From: Marinimicrobium hydrolyticum
Lineage (GTDB): Bacteria > Pseudomonadota > Gammaproteobacteria > Pseudomonadales > Cellvibrionaceae
Length of the DNA stretch: 64,000 bases
Direction of reading: 5' to 3'
Assembly: GCF_030848505.1 (NCBI RefSeq)
Contig: NZ_JAVDDU010000004.1
Coordinates: 124,001-188,000 of the forward strand
Below the pieces are notes generated by a model, which saw only the letters and a program-made list of their open reading frames with translations, was not told the DNA's origin and did not search any database. The position numbers and the translations under genes are program-made. This document shows positions 45,310-53,568 of the stretch, piece after piece. Every line of letters begins with the position of its first letter. The stretch's first letter is position 1.

Positions 45310-46362
45310 TTACTCCATCTGTGGATAGTCTGTGTAGCCCTCGGCCCCAGAGGCGTAGAACAGCTCGGGGCGGGGGTTATTGAAAGGAGCGTCCAGCGCA
45401 AACCGTTTCGGCAAGTCGGGGTTCGCAATATAGAGTTTTCCAAACGCCACGGCGTCCGCTTTGCCTTCCTTTAACCATTGCTCGGCGAGAGATTGGTCAA
45501 AGTTCTCATTGGCAATATAAATCCCACCGAAGAGTTCTTTTAGCTCTGGCCCCAAACTGTCTTCACCGGCGTGCTCACGGGTGCAGATGAAGGCGATGTT
45601 TCGCTTGCCAAGCTCACGAGCAACGTAGCCAAAGGTCTCGCGGGGATTGTCATCGCCCATATCATGGGCATCGCCCCTCGGTGCCAAATGCACGCCGACC
45701 CGGCCTGGTGCCCATACGCTCAGTACAGCATCGGTGACCTCCAGCAAAAGCCGCGCGCGATTCTCAATCGGCCCACCATACTGGTCCGTGCGGCGGTTGG
45801 TGTGGCTTTGCAGGAATTGGTCGAGCAGGTAGCCGTTGGCACTGTGGATTTCCACTCCGTCGAACCCGGCCTTGCGGGCGTTCTCAGCACCTACGCGATA
45901 GGCTTCAACGAGCTCCGGAATCTCTGACGTTTTTAGGGCTCGGGGCGTAACGTATTCTCTTTTGGGCCGCACCAGGCTGACCGTGCCGTCCGGTGTTAAC
46001 GCGCTGGGCGCTACCGGCAATTCGCCGTCCAGGTAGACCGGATCCGAGATACGGCCCACATGCCACAGCTGCAGTAAAATGCGGCCGCCTTCAGCATGCA
46101 CGGTTTCGGTGATCTTTCTCCAGCCTTCCACTTGCTCATCGGACCAGATACCCGGCGTGTTCGGGTACCCCACGCCCATGGGTGACACACTTGTGGCCTC
46201 ACTCAGGATCATGCCCGCCCCCGCGCGCTGGCGATAGTACTCGCGCATCAGCTCGCCCGGCACCCGACCCGGTTCAGCTCTGCAACGGGTCAGTGGGGCC
46301 ATGATGATGCGGTTAGGAAGCTCCAAATCACCAATGGTGATGGGGTCGAATAGGGTAGGCAT
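45310..46362 (-). CDS. Old Yellow Enzyme family alkene reductase
   Basis: This 350-residue TIM-barrel flavoprotein has OYE hallmarks: LFDPITIGDLELPNRIIMAPLTR at the N-terminus, EIHSANGYLLDQFL with the substrate-binding His and Asn, NRRTDQYGG, and a late FGKLYIANPDL. Members use FMN and NADPH to reduce activated C=C bonds or nitro compounds. ATG 46362 (MPTLFDPI) fits the family start; the ATG at 46404 adds an atypical tail. It is divergent from the WYL regulator gene (112-bp gap), its probable regulator. Confidence 0.9.
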   Translation of the reverse strand: MPTLFDPITIGDLELPNRIIMAPLTRCRAEPGRVPGELMREYYRQRAGAGMILSEATSVSPMGVGYPNTPGIWSDEQVEGWRKITETVHAEGGRILLQLWHVGRISDPVYLDGELPVAPSALTPDGTVSLVRPKREYVTPRALKTSEIPELVEAYRVGAENARKAGFDGVEIHSANGYLLDQFLQSHTNRRTDQYGGPIENRARLLLEVTDAVLSVWAPGRVGVHLAPRGDAHDMGDDNPRETFGYVARELGKRNIAFICTREHAGEDSLGPELKELFGGIYIANENFDQSLAEQWLKEGKADAVAFGKLYIANPDLPKRFALDAPFNNPRPELFYASGAEGYTDYPQME

Positions 46363-46474
46363 AGGGACTGCAAACTCCTCGGGAAACAATAATACTCGGG
46401 CCATGGTAGCCGCTAAGGACGGCTGGCTCCAGGCGCGTTAGAATGCCCGCCTTGGAAATTGCTGGATATCAGGC

Positions 46475-47173
46475 ATGAGAAAGTCCGACCGGTTATTTCA
46501 ATTAACCAATTTGATTCGCAGCCGTCAGCCCCTGTTCGCAAGAACATTAGCGGAAGAACTGGGCGTGTCAGTGCGGACCATCTATCGCTACATCGACGAC
46601 TTATCGGTGGCGGGCGTGCCTGTGTATTTCGATGAGGGGCTTGGGTATCGCCTGGTCGAAGGCTATGAGCTACCGCCGCTGGCGGTAACCCAAGACGAGT
46701 TCGATGCGCTGGTGACTGGGGTAAAGCTGGTGCAGTCCTGGACCGGTGCCAGGTTGTCAGACGCGGCGGCCAGCTTGCTTCACAAGATGCAGGCGGCCGC
46801 TAAAGATCGAAAGCTGGACCTGCTGTTCGACAATGTGGCTTCGCCCGTGCTGGCCGAACGCCAGGCTGAAGCGAGCTACTGGGATACGATCAGAGACGCG
46901 ATACGGCTTCAGAAAACCTTGACCTTGAGCTATGCAGACAATAACCAGCGCCGTAGTGAGCGGGACATATTCCCCCTTAACCTATCCTTCTGGGGCAACA
47001 AATGGACGGTCGGCAGCTGGTGTCACCTGCGCCAGGACTACCGGGATTTCCGCTTGGACCGAATTGCGCATCTCACTGTGCACCAAGCACCACCGCCCTT
47101 GCCAGCGCACGTTTCCCTCGCCGCCTACGTGCGTGCGGTCACCAAGAAAGAAGACGCTTTGATAGAACCTTAA
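46475..47173 (+). CDS. YafY-type HTH-WYL transcriptional regulator
   Basis: The 232-residue protein has an N-terminal HTH_11 domain (FQLTNLIRSRQPLFARTLAEEL, SVRTIYRYIDDLSVAGVPV) and a C-terminal WYL-type domain (LTLSYADNNQRRSERDIFPL, WGNKWTVGSWCHLRQDYRDFRLDR). WYL regulators respond to ligands, often nucleic-acid related or small molecules. Divergent orientation to the Old Yellow Enzyme gene suggests it controls that gene. Confidence 0.87.
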   Translation: MRKSDRLFQLTNLIRSRQPLFARTLAEELGVSVRTIYRYIDDLSVAGVPVYFDEGLGYRLVEGYELPPLAVTQDEFDALVTGVKLVQSWTGARLSDAAASLLHKMQAAAKDRKLDLLFDNVASPVLAERQAEASYWDTIRDAIRLQKTLTLSYADNNQRRSERDIFPLNLSFWGNKWTVGSWCHLRQDYRDFRLDRIAHLTVHQAPPPLPAHVSLAAYVRAVTKKEDALIEP

Positions 47174-47247
47174 ACACACCCACTGACAGACTGCTGTCAG
47201 TGGCATGGACCATAGTAGAGCTTCACCCATTCATTGAGGTTCTACGT

Positions 47248-47577
47248 ATGAACGTTATCGAAGTTGTTATTTTCCGCATCAAGCCCGACTGCGTTGAAGA
47301 GGGACTTGAACTCGCCAAGAAGATTCCGCAAGAAGCCGCACGCTACGGCCGTATTCTAGAGCACCGCACCTACCGCTCCGTTACAGATGCCGCGCTGTTG
47401 TGCCACCACATCGTTTGGGAATCGATGGCCGATTTTGAAAAAGCCAGTGCTCAATTCGCCGAATTTCCCAGCGGGCCTCGTATGATGGAATGTATGGAAG
47501 AGGGTATGACCATGCACCACTTTGAACTGATGGCCCAAGGCACTGGCGTCAACATCGGCGACGCCCAGCTAGCGTAA
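47248..47577 (+). CDS. Small ferredoxin-like-fold protein (ABM/Dabb-like)
   Basis: The 109-residue protein begins MNVIEVVIFRIKPDCVEEGL and has the pattern of dimeric alpha+beta barrel proteins (antibiotic biosynthesis monooxygenase-like): strand, helix EEGLELAKKIPQEA, strand RILEHRTYRS, LLCHHIVWESMADFEKASAQF, and a C-terminal MTMHHFELM. TGAGG precedes the ATG at 47248; a longer frame from 47002 overlaps the WYL gene and is not credible. The function is unknown. Confidence 0.7.
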   Translation: MNVIEVVIFRIKPDCVEEGLELAKKIPQEAARYGRILEHRTYRSVTDAALLCHHIVWESMADFEKASAQFAEFPSGPRMMECMEEGMTMHHFELMAQGTGVNIGDAQLA

Positions 47578-47650
47578 TTTCATCCCGTAACCTGCTTCCG
47601 CCACCATGCCTGAGGTATAGTGCAGTTTTATACATTGGAGGGTAGCGCGA

Positions 47651-48313
47651 GTGAAACACGGCATTATCTTTGACTGTGATGGCACGTTGGTGGATTCGCT
47701 TAGCCAAGCACTCGAATCCTTCAACCATGCGCTTGCGGCAGTGGGTGAACAACCACGGTCGCCCGAGCAGATTAAGGCTTATTTCGGCGCCGGTGCGGAT
47801 CGTATTCTGATGCGCATCATCGGCGACGAAGCGAAAGGCATGGAGGCCTTTCAGCACTACGTGGAGCACCAATCCAACCTGGCCGGTGCGACGCGACTGC
47901 ATAAAGGTGTGCGCGAATTGCTGGATACCCTGGCCGAACAGGGCGTGCCCATGGCGGTGGTGACAGGCCGGCACGAGCGAGATCTGCAAATTTTGCTGGA
48001 ACCCCACCAATTGTCCGAATACTTCGTAACCTTGATTGCGGACAACCATGCTCCGCAATCCAAACCCGCACCGGATGGCGTGCTAATGGCCGCCGAGCGA
48101 ATGGGGCTTGAACCTGAGCATACGCTTTATGTGGGCGATGCCATCTACGACCTGCAAGCCGCCCACGCCGCGGGTAGCATCCCAGTGGCCGCGCTGTGGG
48201 ATGTATTGGCAAAACCTGACGAGCTTCGGGCCGAAAATCCGGCTTTTATGGCGCAAACGGCGCGCGAACTGTGGCCCTTCTTTAAACAGCGTTGGCCGCT
48301 AAACCATCACTGA
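47651..48313 (+). CDS. HAD-superfamily hydrolase, phosphoglycolate phosphatase-like
   Basis: The 220-residue protein shows all HAD motifs: IFDCDGTLVDS (I, nucleophile Asp), VVTGRHERDLQ (II), KPAPDGVLMAAERMG (III) and GDAIYDLQAAHAAG (IV), with an alpha-helical cap after motif I as in Gph-type enzymes. The likely reaction is phosphate monoester hydrolysis; the substrate is uncertain. The start is GTG with GGAGGG 7 nt upstream. It overlaps the convergent site-2 protease gene by 7 bp. Confidence 0.87.
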   Translation: MKHGIIFDCDGTLVDSLSQALESFNHALAAVGEQPRSPEQIKAYFGAGADRILMRIIGDEAKGMEAFQHYVEHQSNLAGATRLHKGVRELLDTLAEQGVPMAVVTGRHERDLQILLEPHQLSEYFVTLIADNHAPQSKPAPDGVLMAAERMGLEPEHTLYVGDAIYDLQAAHAAGSIPVAALWDVLAKPDELRAENPAFMAQTARELWPFFKQRWPLNHH

Positions 48314-49485
48314 TGTTTCTGGTTGAGCGCAAGCCAACGCATCAGATTTTCTCGGGTCAACAGGCCCACGAGCCGGCCCTGCTTAAGCACGGGCAGCTGA
48401 TTGATGTCAGAGCTTCCTAACAACTGAAACGCTTCTGCGGCGTCATCATCAGGCTGTACTGTTTTGAGTTGTTCCGTCGGCGTCATAATATCGGCGACGG
48501 ACTTTTGGCTCCGCTCGCTGGCTAATGTTCGGCGCAAATCTTCCAAGCACACCAAGCCTTTCAGAATCTTATCACTCTCGACAGGAAAACAACGCTGACT
48601 GCTGCGCAAGACATAATCGTCCGCCAGAATTTGCAAGTGCGTGTCGGGGGCCAGAGTGACGATGTCATGCTGCATTATTTGCGACACAGGTACCCGGTCC
48701 AGTGACTCTTGCATGGTCATTTGCTGGTAGCTCATCATCGCGGCATTGTTGAGAAACCACCCGATGAACGCAATCCAGAGACCATTGACAGTACCGGTCC
48801 CAAAGACCGGCACAGTTGCGCCGAAGATCATGGCGATGCCACTGGCAATCAGTATCCACGCAAACGCCTGGCCAGCACTGGCCGCCCAACGCGTCGCTTT
48901 GTGTTGGTTGCCCGTTGCACCCCAAATAATGGCCCGCAACACGCGACCACCGTCCAAAGGAAACCCCGGCACCATATTAAAAAGCGCCAGAATAATATTG
49001 ATGGATCCGAGCCAGAGTAACATCGTGGGCACAGGACCCAGCGCGCCCAAAAATTGCTGGGGGCTGTCGAAGTCCTCCCCATCGACACCCGCCACCACTC
49101 CGCTCAGAAACAGGCACAGGAACCCGATTGCAAAGCTGGCAATGGGCCCGACGATGGCCATCCAAAACTCTGCTTTCCAGGTCTTGGGTTCGCGCTCCAG
49201 GTGAGCCATACCGCCGAAGAGAAACAGCGTAATACGCGGCACTTTCGCACCGAACCTTCGGCCTACCAAGGCGTGAGATAACTCGTGCAGCAGCACGGAC
49301 ACAAAAAACAGAAAGGAGGCGGAGAAGGCCGTCGTCCACACCAACACCGTGGACCAATCAGGGTGCCAGGTGGGAAATACACCCGTGCCAAGAACGACGG
49401 TAATCAGCCCAAAGATCAGCAACAAACTCCAGTCGAGCTGAATTTGGATTCCGGCAATACGGCCGACACTGAGTCCGCTGCGCAT
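48307..49485 (-). CDS. Site-2 protease (M50) with CBS domain pair
   Basis: The 392-residue membrane metalloprotease has VLLHELSHALVGRRFG near residues 65-80 (H67-E-x-x-H71) and NMVPGFPLDGGRVLRA near 165-180, which supplies the third ligand Asp. Four to six helices surround these. The C-terminal part (about 250-390) is a CBS pair (VSQIMQHDIVTLAPDT, VADIMTPTEQLKTVQPDD) that may bind adenine nucleotides. Such proteins cleave membrane-spanning substrates; the target is unknown. AAGGAGA precedes the ATG. Confidence 0.88.
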   Translation of the reverse strand: MRSGLSVGRIAGIQIQLDWSLLLIFGLITVVLGTGVFPTWHPDWSTVLVWTTAFSASFLFFVSVLLHELSHALVGRRFGAKVPRITLFLFGGMAHLEREPKTWKAEFWMAIVGPIASFAIGFLCLFLSGVVAGVDGEDFDSPQQFLGALGPVPTMLLWLGSINIILALFNMVPGFPLDGGRVLRAIIWGATGNQHKATRWAASAGQAFAWILIASGIAMIFGATVPVFGTGTVNGLWIAFIGWFLNNAAMMSYQQMTMQESLDRVPVSQIMQHDIVTLAPDTHLQILADDYVLRSSQRCFPVESDKILKGLVCLEDLRRTLASERSQKSVADIMTPTEQLKTVQPDDDAAEAFQLLGSSDINQLPVLKQGRLVGLLTRENLMRWLALNQKHQ

Positions 49486-49599
49486 AAAATCTCCTTTTCC
49501 AATTGGGCGATGCGTTTGTTCTAGTAGGGAGTAAGGCAGAAACCGCTCAGCAAAGTTCGACCTGTGTATGTGAAGGGGTTAGAGCAATCTAGCTCTATC

Positions 49600-50832
49600 T
49601 CATTTAGCGGTCCAGTCAGCTGCTTTGCCCAAGTTGCCTTTGGGCAATTGTGTACCAAAGGTAAAACTGATGGGAGTTTCAGAGGTACTTAGATTGGCGT
49701 TGCACCAGCGCCGCAGCTCTGCCTCCAGTTCAGCTTTCGTTAGGTCCGGACTGGCCGGCACTATGAACGCTTTCAGCCGCTCGCTACCCTCAGCGCCAGT
49801 GGGGCGCACACTTGCCTGGGCTACTGAGTGTAAACTCTGCAGCCGCTCTGCAATGGCGTATGGGTAAACGTTGATGCCGCCGACTTGCAGCGCTTTGTCT
49901 ACGCGCCCTATTAGGGTTAGCTGTCGCTCACTGTGCCAGCGTACTCGGTCTTCCAGCGCCAGCTCACGGCCAGTGGACGTGTGTGTAAGGCTTTGCCCAT
50001 CGGAGCCTCTATCCCACAAAGTGAGCAGTTCAAAGGGCTGATCAGGCGCGAGGCGGTAACCTATACCTCCCGTCTCGCTAGAACCATAAATTTCCATCAT
50101 TTGTTCAAGCCCCTGGCCTTTTAGATTGGCGATAATCGTCGGGTCGCATGGGGCCGTAGAGGTCAAGCCGACCACGCCTGGGGGAAAGGACGCTCCCTGG
50201 CGGCTCAGCTCCCGCCACATAAACGGAAAGCCCACGATTAAATCGCCCGCGTCCAAACGACGCGCCTGGGCCATACCAATAGCCTTGAGCCCGGAAATTA
50301 CCGGAAGCTTTCGATACTCGGGCAGTAACAAGCCGAATAAGAAACCGTACAGGTGGTGGCCAGGCACCAGGGTAATGACGCGCTTGATATCGAAGCCGGG
50401 CAGGGTGCTAAATAATTGCGCGAAAAATTCCACCTCCCCCATCAAAGTCGACCAGGAATGCACGCAGGTCTTGGATGGCCCCGTGGTGCCTGAGCTTGAG
50501 AAGCCAATATTTTCGGCGCCCTGCGTGCGCGCTTCGGCAATCACTTGGCACCACTCACCTAAGCGGCGATAACGCAACAGGTAGTCCTCAAGCCCACTGT
50601 CCTGGAGTTGAAAGAAACGGGTCACGGCGAATGCCAGGGTGACGAATTCGAAAGAGTCCGCTTCCAACGACAATGAGCCGCTGGAAGTGTCAGTCATGGT
50701 AATGAAAGTATCAGAGGACCAACTTTCAGGCGGAGGTAAATACCTGGCGCGAGCGTCAGGGCTGTTTTTAAACTCCTCGTGCAACAGTTCGGAAACGAGT
50801 CGCAGTAAGTTGGCTTCAGAAAATTGGGGCAT
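49600..50832 (-). CDS. Acyl-adenylating enzyme, probable p-coumarate:CoA ligase for PYP
   Basis: The 410-residue ANL-family enzyme has the P-loop-like FSSSGTTGPSKTCVHSW near residue 109, EIYGSSETGGIGYR near 250, and LIGRVDKALQVGGINVYP near 310, followed by a short C-terminal lobe. It is shorter than typical acyl-CoA synthetases of 500-550 residues. It follows the photoactive yellow protein gene by 53 bp on the same strand. In known PYP systems a ligase of this class activates p-coumaric acid for attachment to PYP, so that role is a strong contextual inference. No tyrosine ammonia-lyase gene is in the window. No symbol is given because the substrate is inferred. Confidence 0.82.
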   Translation of the reverse strand: MPQFSEANLLRLVSELLHEEFKNSPDARARYLPPPESWSSDTFITMTDTSSGSLSLEADSFEFVTLAFAVTRFFQLQDSGLEDYLLRYRRLGEWCQVIAEARTQGAENIGFSSSGTTGPSKTCVHSWSTLMGEVEFFAQLFSTLPGFDIKRVITLVPGHHLYGFLFGLLLPEYRKLPVISGLKAIGMAQARRLDAGDLIVGFPFMWRELSRQGASFPPGVVGLTSTAPCDPTIIANLKGQGLEQMMEIYGSSETGGIGYRLAPDQPFELLTLWDRGSDGQSLTHTSTGRELALEDRVRWHSERQLTLIGRVDKALQVGGINVYPYAIAERLQSLHSVAQASVRPTGAEGSERLKAFIVPASPDLTKAELEAELRRWCNANLSTSETPISFTFGTQLPKGNLGKAADWTAK

Positions 50833-50885
50833 AGTTTTATTTCACCACGAACGGGCGAGTAGCCCCTTGGCCATTAGAACCGGAT

Positions 50886-51263
50886 TTACAACCGCTTAAC
50901 AAACACCCAATAAGTATCGCCGGTAAGCGCTTTCTTCATATGCACTTTCACTTTAGTGGGCTGCATCTTATAGTCAAAGACGTATTCAAACATGGTGTTT
51001 AAATCGCCGTTTTTTACCCCCATATCAAAACGGCCCTTAAACTCCACCTTGTCGGTACAAGGGGCTACTTGGGTGAAAAAGTTTTTGCCCGTCACCTCTT
51101 CAGGCTTGCGGCCAGTGATATCGCCCTCAGCGGCGTTGTATTTGAGCACGGTTCCTTTGCTATCTAGCTCGATCGCCCCAAAGGCAACTTTATCCAATTG
51201 AGAATCGGACATTTTGGACAGTGCGTTTTCAATATTGTCTTCACCAAATTTTACGAAATCCAT
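50886..51263 (-). CDS. pyp: Photoactive yellow protein
   Basis: This 125-residue PAS-fold blue-light photoreceptor has the exact length and residue numbering of Halorhodospira-type PYP. Tyr42 (in [12 protein letters not shown]), Glu46, Thr50 and Arg52 line the chromophore pocket, and Cys69 in VAPCTD is the thioester attachment site for p-coumaric acid. The C-terminal half keeps [11 protein letters not shown] and [12 protein letters not shown] followed by YWVFVKR. All residues needed for the photocycle are present. It is the first gene of a two-gene operon with the ligase; AGGAGC precedes the ATG. Its output partner is not visible. Confidence 0.96.
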   Translation of the reverse strand: MDFVKFGEDNIENALSKMSDSQLDKVAFGAIELDSKGTVLKYNAAEGDITGRKPEEVTGKNFFTQVAPCTDKVEFKGRFDMGVKNGDLNTMFEYVFDYKMQPTKVKVHMKKALTGDTYWVFVKRL

Positions 51264-51455
51264 TACAGCTCCTAATTTGAGTATGTTTACACCAATAGAA
51301 AAAGAGAGGCGGAGCCCAGTAAGGATGCCGCGTTGAATGTACCTTTCATGTTATACGCGGTGATAAGCGCTTTGGATCACTAACAACTTTCGCTCACGCC
51401 TTTCTGCAGCCTACTAGGAACCCGGATTGGCAGGTCCTACCCTCAAGTCCCAGGA

Positions 51456-51500
51456 AAAATACTAAAAGAGTTGCAACCTTTTTCGAAAAAGTGGCGTTTA
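51456..51500 (+). promoter_or_regulatory. ECF-type promoter P1 (copy of the sigma-gene 3' end)
   Basis: GCAACC (51473-51478) and CGTTTA (51495-51500) are separated by 16 bp, the usual geometry of ECF-sigma promoters. About 50 bp around it are almost identical to 52765-52825, the end of the sigma gene, so this is a duplicated segment. It precedes the exported-protein copy at 51591 by 90 bp. The PYP promoter region lies on the other side of the same 51264-51590 gap. Confidence 0.65.
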
Positions 51501-51590
51501 CCAGTGATAGAGACACAGGAAACGTCGTAGCAAGCAGATCCCTGGGATAGGAAAGACCACTACTACTATAGCAATACCGGGAGCATTAAC

Positions 51591-51983
51591 ATGAAAAACA
51601 AAACGACCATGACCGCTTTAGGCTTTCTTGCCTCTGTAGCCCTCTTCACTGCGGCACCGCTACACGCACAGGAAGATACTCTGATCGTCATTGACGATGA
51701 AACGACCGTTGAAGAAGTCACCAAAGTGCTCGAGCTTCCCGTTGAAGCAGCGGCGGAAGCGACAGAAAACGCTGCTCGCGGCCTTGATACCGCTAACGCT
51801 GCCCGTGAGGGTGGACGTGAGTTCGGCGCCAAGCAAGCTGAGGATGCCAGAGAGCGGGGCAACGAAGCGCGAGACAACGCTGGACAAAGCGCACGGGAGC
51901 GGGCCCAAGACGCCCGTGACACCAGAGGCGGTCAAGACGGCGGCGGTCGCCCTGACGTGGGCGGCAGTGTAGGCCGGCCGTAA
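51591..51983 (+). CDS. Small exported charged protein, copy 1
   Basis: The 130-residue protein has a signal peptide ending LHAQ-ED. The mature part begins with an acidic beta-like segment (DTLIVIDDETTVEEVTKVLELP), continues as a helix rich in Ala and alternating charges (NAARGLDTANAAREGGREFG, ARERGNEARDNAGQSARERA) and ends in a Gly-rich tail (GGQDGGGRP...VGRP). I do not recognise the family. It is 109/130 identical to the product of 53569-53961, and the ribosome-binding region (CCGGGAGCATTAAC) is shared too. It lies under the ECF-type promoter P1 and is followed by a terminator, so it should be regulated with the sigma module. Confidence 0.75.
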   Translation: MKNKTTMTALGFLASVALFTAAPLHAQEDTLIVIDDETTVEEVTKVLELPVEAAAEATENAARGLDTANAAREGGREFGAKQAEDARERGNEARDNAGQSARERAQDARDTRGGQDGGGRPDVGGSVGRP

Positions 51984-52027
51984 GCTCGCAAAGTAAAACA
52001 GTTGGGCTTACTCACGGATAAGCTCAA

Positions 52028-52063
52028 GAGCGATCGGGTTTAGCTACCTGATCGCTCATTTTT
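52028..52063 (+). terminator. Intrinsic terminator after copy 1
   Basis: GAGCGATCGGGT and ACCTGATCGCTC form a 12-bp stem with one mismatch, followed by ATTTTT. A related hairpin follows copy 2 at 54006-54040, showing that the duplication included the terminator. Confidence 0.85.
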
Positions 52064-52252
52064 GTATGTGGACCAGCTCACCTGCGCACCCGTCATTTTC
52101 ACGCTTTCTTTTCAACGCTATAGATACTCGAATCGTCTAGTTCTGCCCAAGACTAGCACCAATAGCTATAACACTGGGACCTCCTACTTTGGAAAAACCA
52201 AACTAAACTTCAAGTTGCTAAAAAATAAGCTTGTTATAACCAGAGTACATCG

Positions 52253-52798
52253 ATGCCAACGCAAGTAGATCAAAACGATTTTGAGAAACGGCTCCGCCCG
52301 TACGCCAAACGGTGCTATCAGACCGCCTACCGCCTGACCGGGTCACGCGTAGACACTGAAGACGTGGTGCAGGAGCTGTTCATTAAGCTTTACCAGCGGT
52401 TTGATCAATGGTCGGACATGGAGGATGCCACCGGCTGGATAATGCGAGTCCTGTACAACGTACACGTGGATCTCTATCGGAAAAAGGCCAAAACTCACGG
52501 TATCAATGAACAAAGCCGCGAGACTGACGATGGGGCTCTGGATCAGCTGGTCAGTGGCAGCTCATCCCCGGAAGACGCTGCGGAGAACAGCCAGCAACAG
52601 AGCCGCATCCTCGCCGCCCTAGGCCAGCTCGATGCTGATCAGCGGGCACTAGTGACCCTGCATTTGCTGGAGGGCTACACCCTCGATGAGGCCGCCACCA
52701 TTCTGGAAACGCCCGTCGGGACCCTCAAGTCCCGCCTGCATCGCACTAAGGCCCAGCTAAAAAAATTACTAAAGTTGCAACCTTTTTCGAAAAAGTGA
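52253..52798 (+). CDS. ECF-subfamily RNA polymerase sigma factor
   Basis: The 181-residue protein has sigma region 2 (AYRLTGSRVDTEDVVQELFI, DLYRKKAKTH) and region 4 (LGQLDADQRALVTLHLLEGY, TLDEAATILETPVGTLKSRL) and lacks regions 1 and 3, as in ECF sigmas. It would direct RNA polymerase to GCAACC-N16-CGTTTA-type promoters, two copies of which flank this module. Its own last codons (LKLQPFSKK-stop) overlap promoter P2. The anti-sigma gene follows 34 bp downstream. No clear Shine-Dalgarno or matching promoter was seen before 52253, so its basal transcription may be separate. Confidence 0.9.
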   Translation: MPTQVDQNDFEKRLRPYAKRCYQTAYRLTGSRVDTEDVVQELFIKLYQRFDQWSDMEDATGWIMRVLYNVHVDLYRKKAKTHGINEQSRETDDGALDQLVSGSSSPEDAAENSQQQSRILAALGQLDADQRALVTLHLLEGYTLDEAATILETPVGTLKSRLHRTKAQLKKLLKLQPFSKK

Positions 52799-52804
52799 CG
52801 TTTA
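52777..52804 (+). promoter_or_regulatory. ECF-type promoter P2 inside the sigma gene end
   Basis: GCAACC (52777-52782), a 16-bp spacer and CGTTTA (52799-52804) lie across the sigma stop codon (TGA 52796-52798), 28 bp before the anti-sigma start. The element is nearly identical to P1. It would let the sigma factor activate its anti-sigma, copy 2 and perhaps the barrel-protein gene, a negative feedback loop. Confidence 0.65.
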
Positions 52805-52832
52805 CCAGTAATAGAGACCACAGGAAATCACT

Positions 52833-53528
52833 ATGAACTGCACAGAATCCAGACAAGCCATCGACCAACTGCCCATGGGCAGCGCCCCGCGCGGCAGCTT
52901 GGCCGAGCACTTGGACGCCTGCGACCTGTGCCAACACTACTACACGGATCGCCTGCTAGAGCAGGAGCTGAGCAGCTTGGAAGTGCCGCAGCCATCAGAT
53001 GAGTTCCTGGACCGGGCCATCAAGCTCGCCGCGAAGGCCCCTGCGGTAGAGACGGCGCCCTCCGAACACCGGTGGCGCTGGCCATCAGCAATGGCAGCCT
53101 CAGTTTTGGTCGCAGCCGTTGGGTTCATCAGCTTCTGGGAGCCGGCTCCGCTGCATCAGGAAAATCCCACCGTAGAAACAGCGGCAGCGCAGCCCGAATA
53201 CCATCGAGAACAGGTCCGGATCGTTATCTACAGTAACGAAGCCCATGAGAACGCCGAGCTCTCGATCGAATTGGCGGAAAACCTGGAGCTTGAAGGCTAC
53301 ACCGGCAGGCAACAGTTGGCTTGGAGCGCGCCGTTAAACAAGGGCGCCAATGTTTTAAATGTACCCGTACTCGTGCGCGATAACGGCGGCGAAGTACGCG
53401 TGATTTCACACTTCGGGGGCAAAAGCCACGAAGTAAAAGTTCAGGTGAGTCGCGAACGGCAAGGCACGGGCCGGTCGGATGCGGGAAACACCCAAAGTGA
53501 TCGAGTAAGCATTGATCTCTTAGGATAA
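52833..53528 (+). CDS. Membrane-anchored anti-sigma factor (ZAS-like)
   Basis: The 231-residue protein begins with an anti-sigma zinc-binding-type pattern (LAEHLDACDLCQHYYTDRL: H-x3-C-x2-C), has one membrane helix near residues 76-96 (AMAASVLVAAVGFISFW), and a periplasmic C-terminal domain of beta character (IVIYSNEAHENAELSIELAEN...VLNVPVLVRDNGGEVRV). It should sequester the upstream sigma factor and sense an envelope signal. AGGAAA precedes the ATG. It is 40 bp upstream of the exported-protein copy 2, in the same operon. Confidence 0.85.
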   Translation: MNCTESRQAIDQLPMGSAPRGSLAEHLDACDLCQHYYTDRLLEQELSSLEVPQPSDEFLDRAIKLAAKAPAVETAPSEHRWRWPSAMAASVLVAAVGFISFWEPAPLHQENPTVETAAAQPEYHREQVRIVIYSNEAHENAELSIELAENLELEGYTGRQQLAWSAPLNKGANVLNVPVLVRDNGGEVRVISHFGGKSHEVKVQVSRERQGTGRSDAGNTQSDRVSIDLLG

Positions 53529-53568
53529 AAACGATTACCAACACAACAGTAACACCGGGAGCATTACC

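Noticed and set aside
47002-47247. N-terminal extension of the small ABM-like protein
   Set aside because: It overlaps the WYL regulator gene out of frame; the ATG at 47248 fits the fold and has TGAGG before it.
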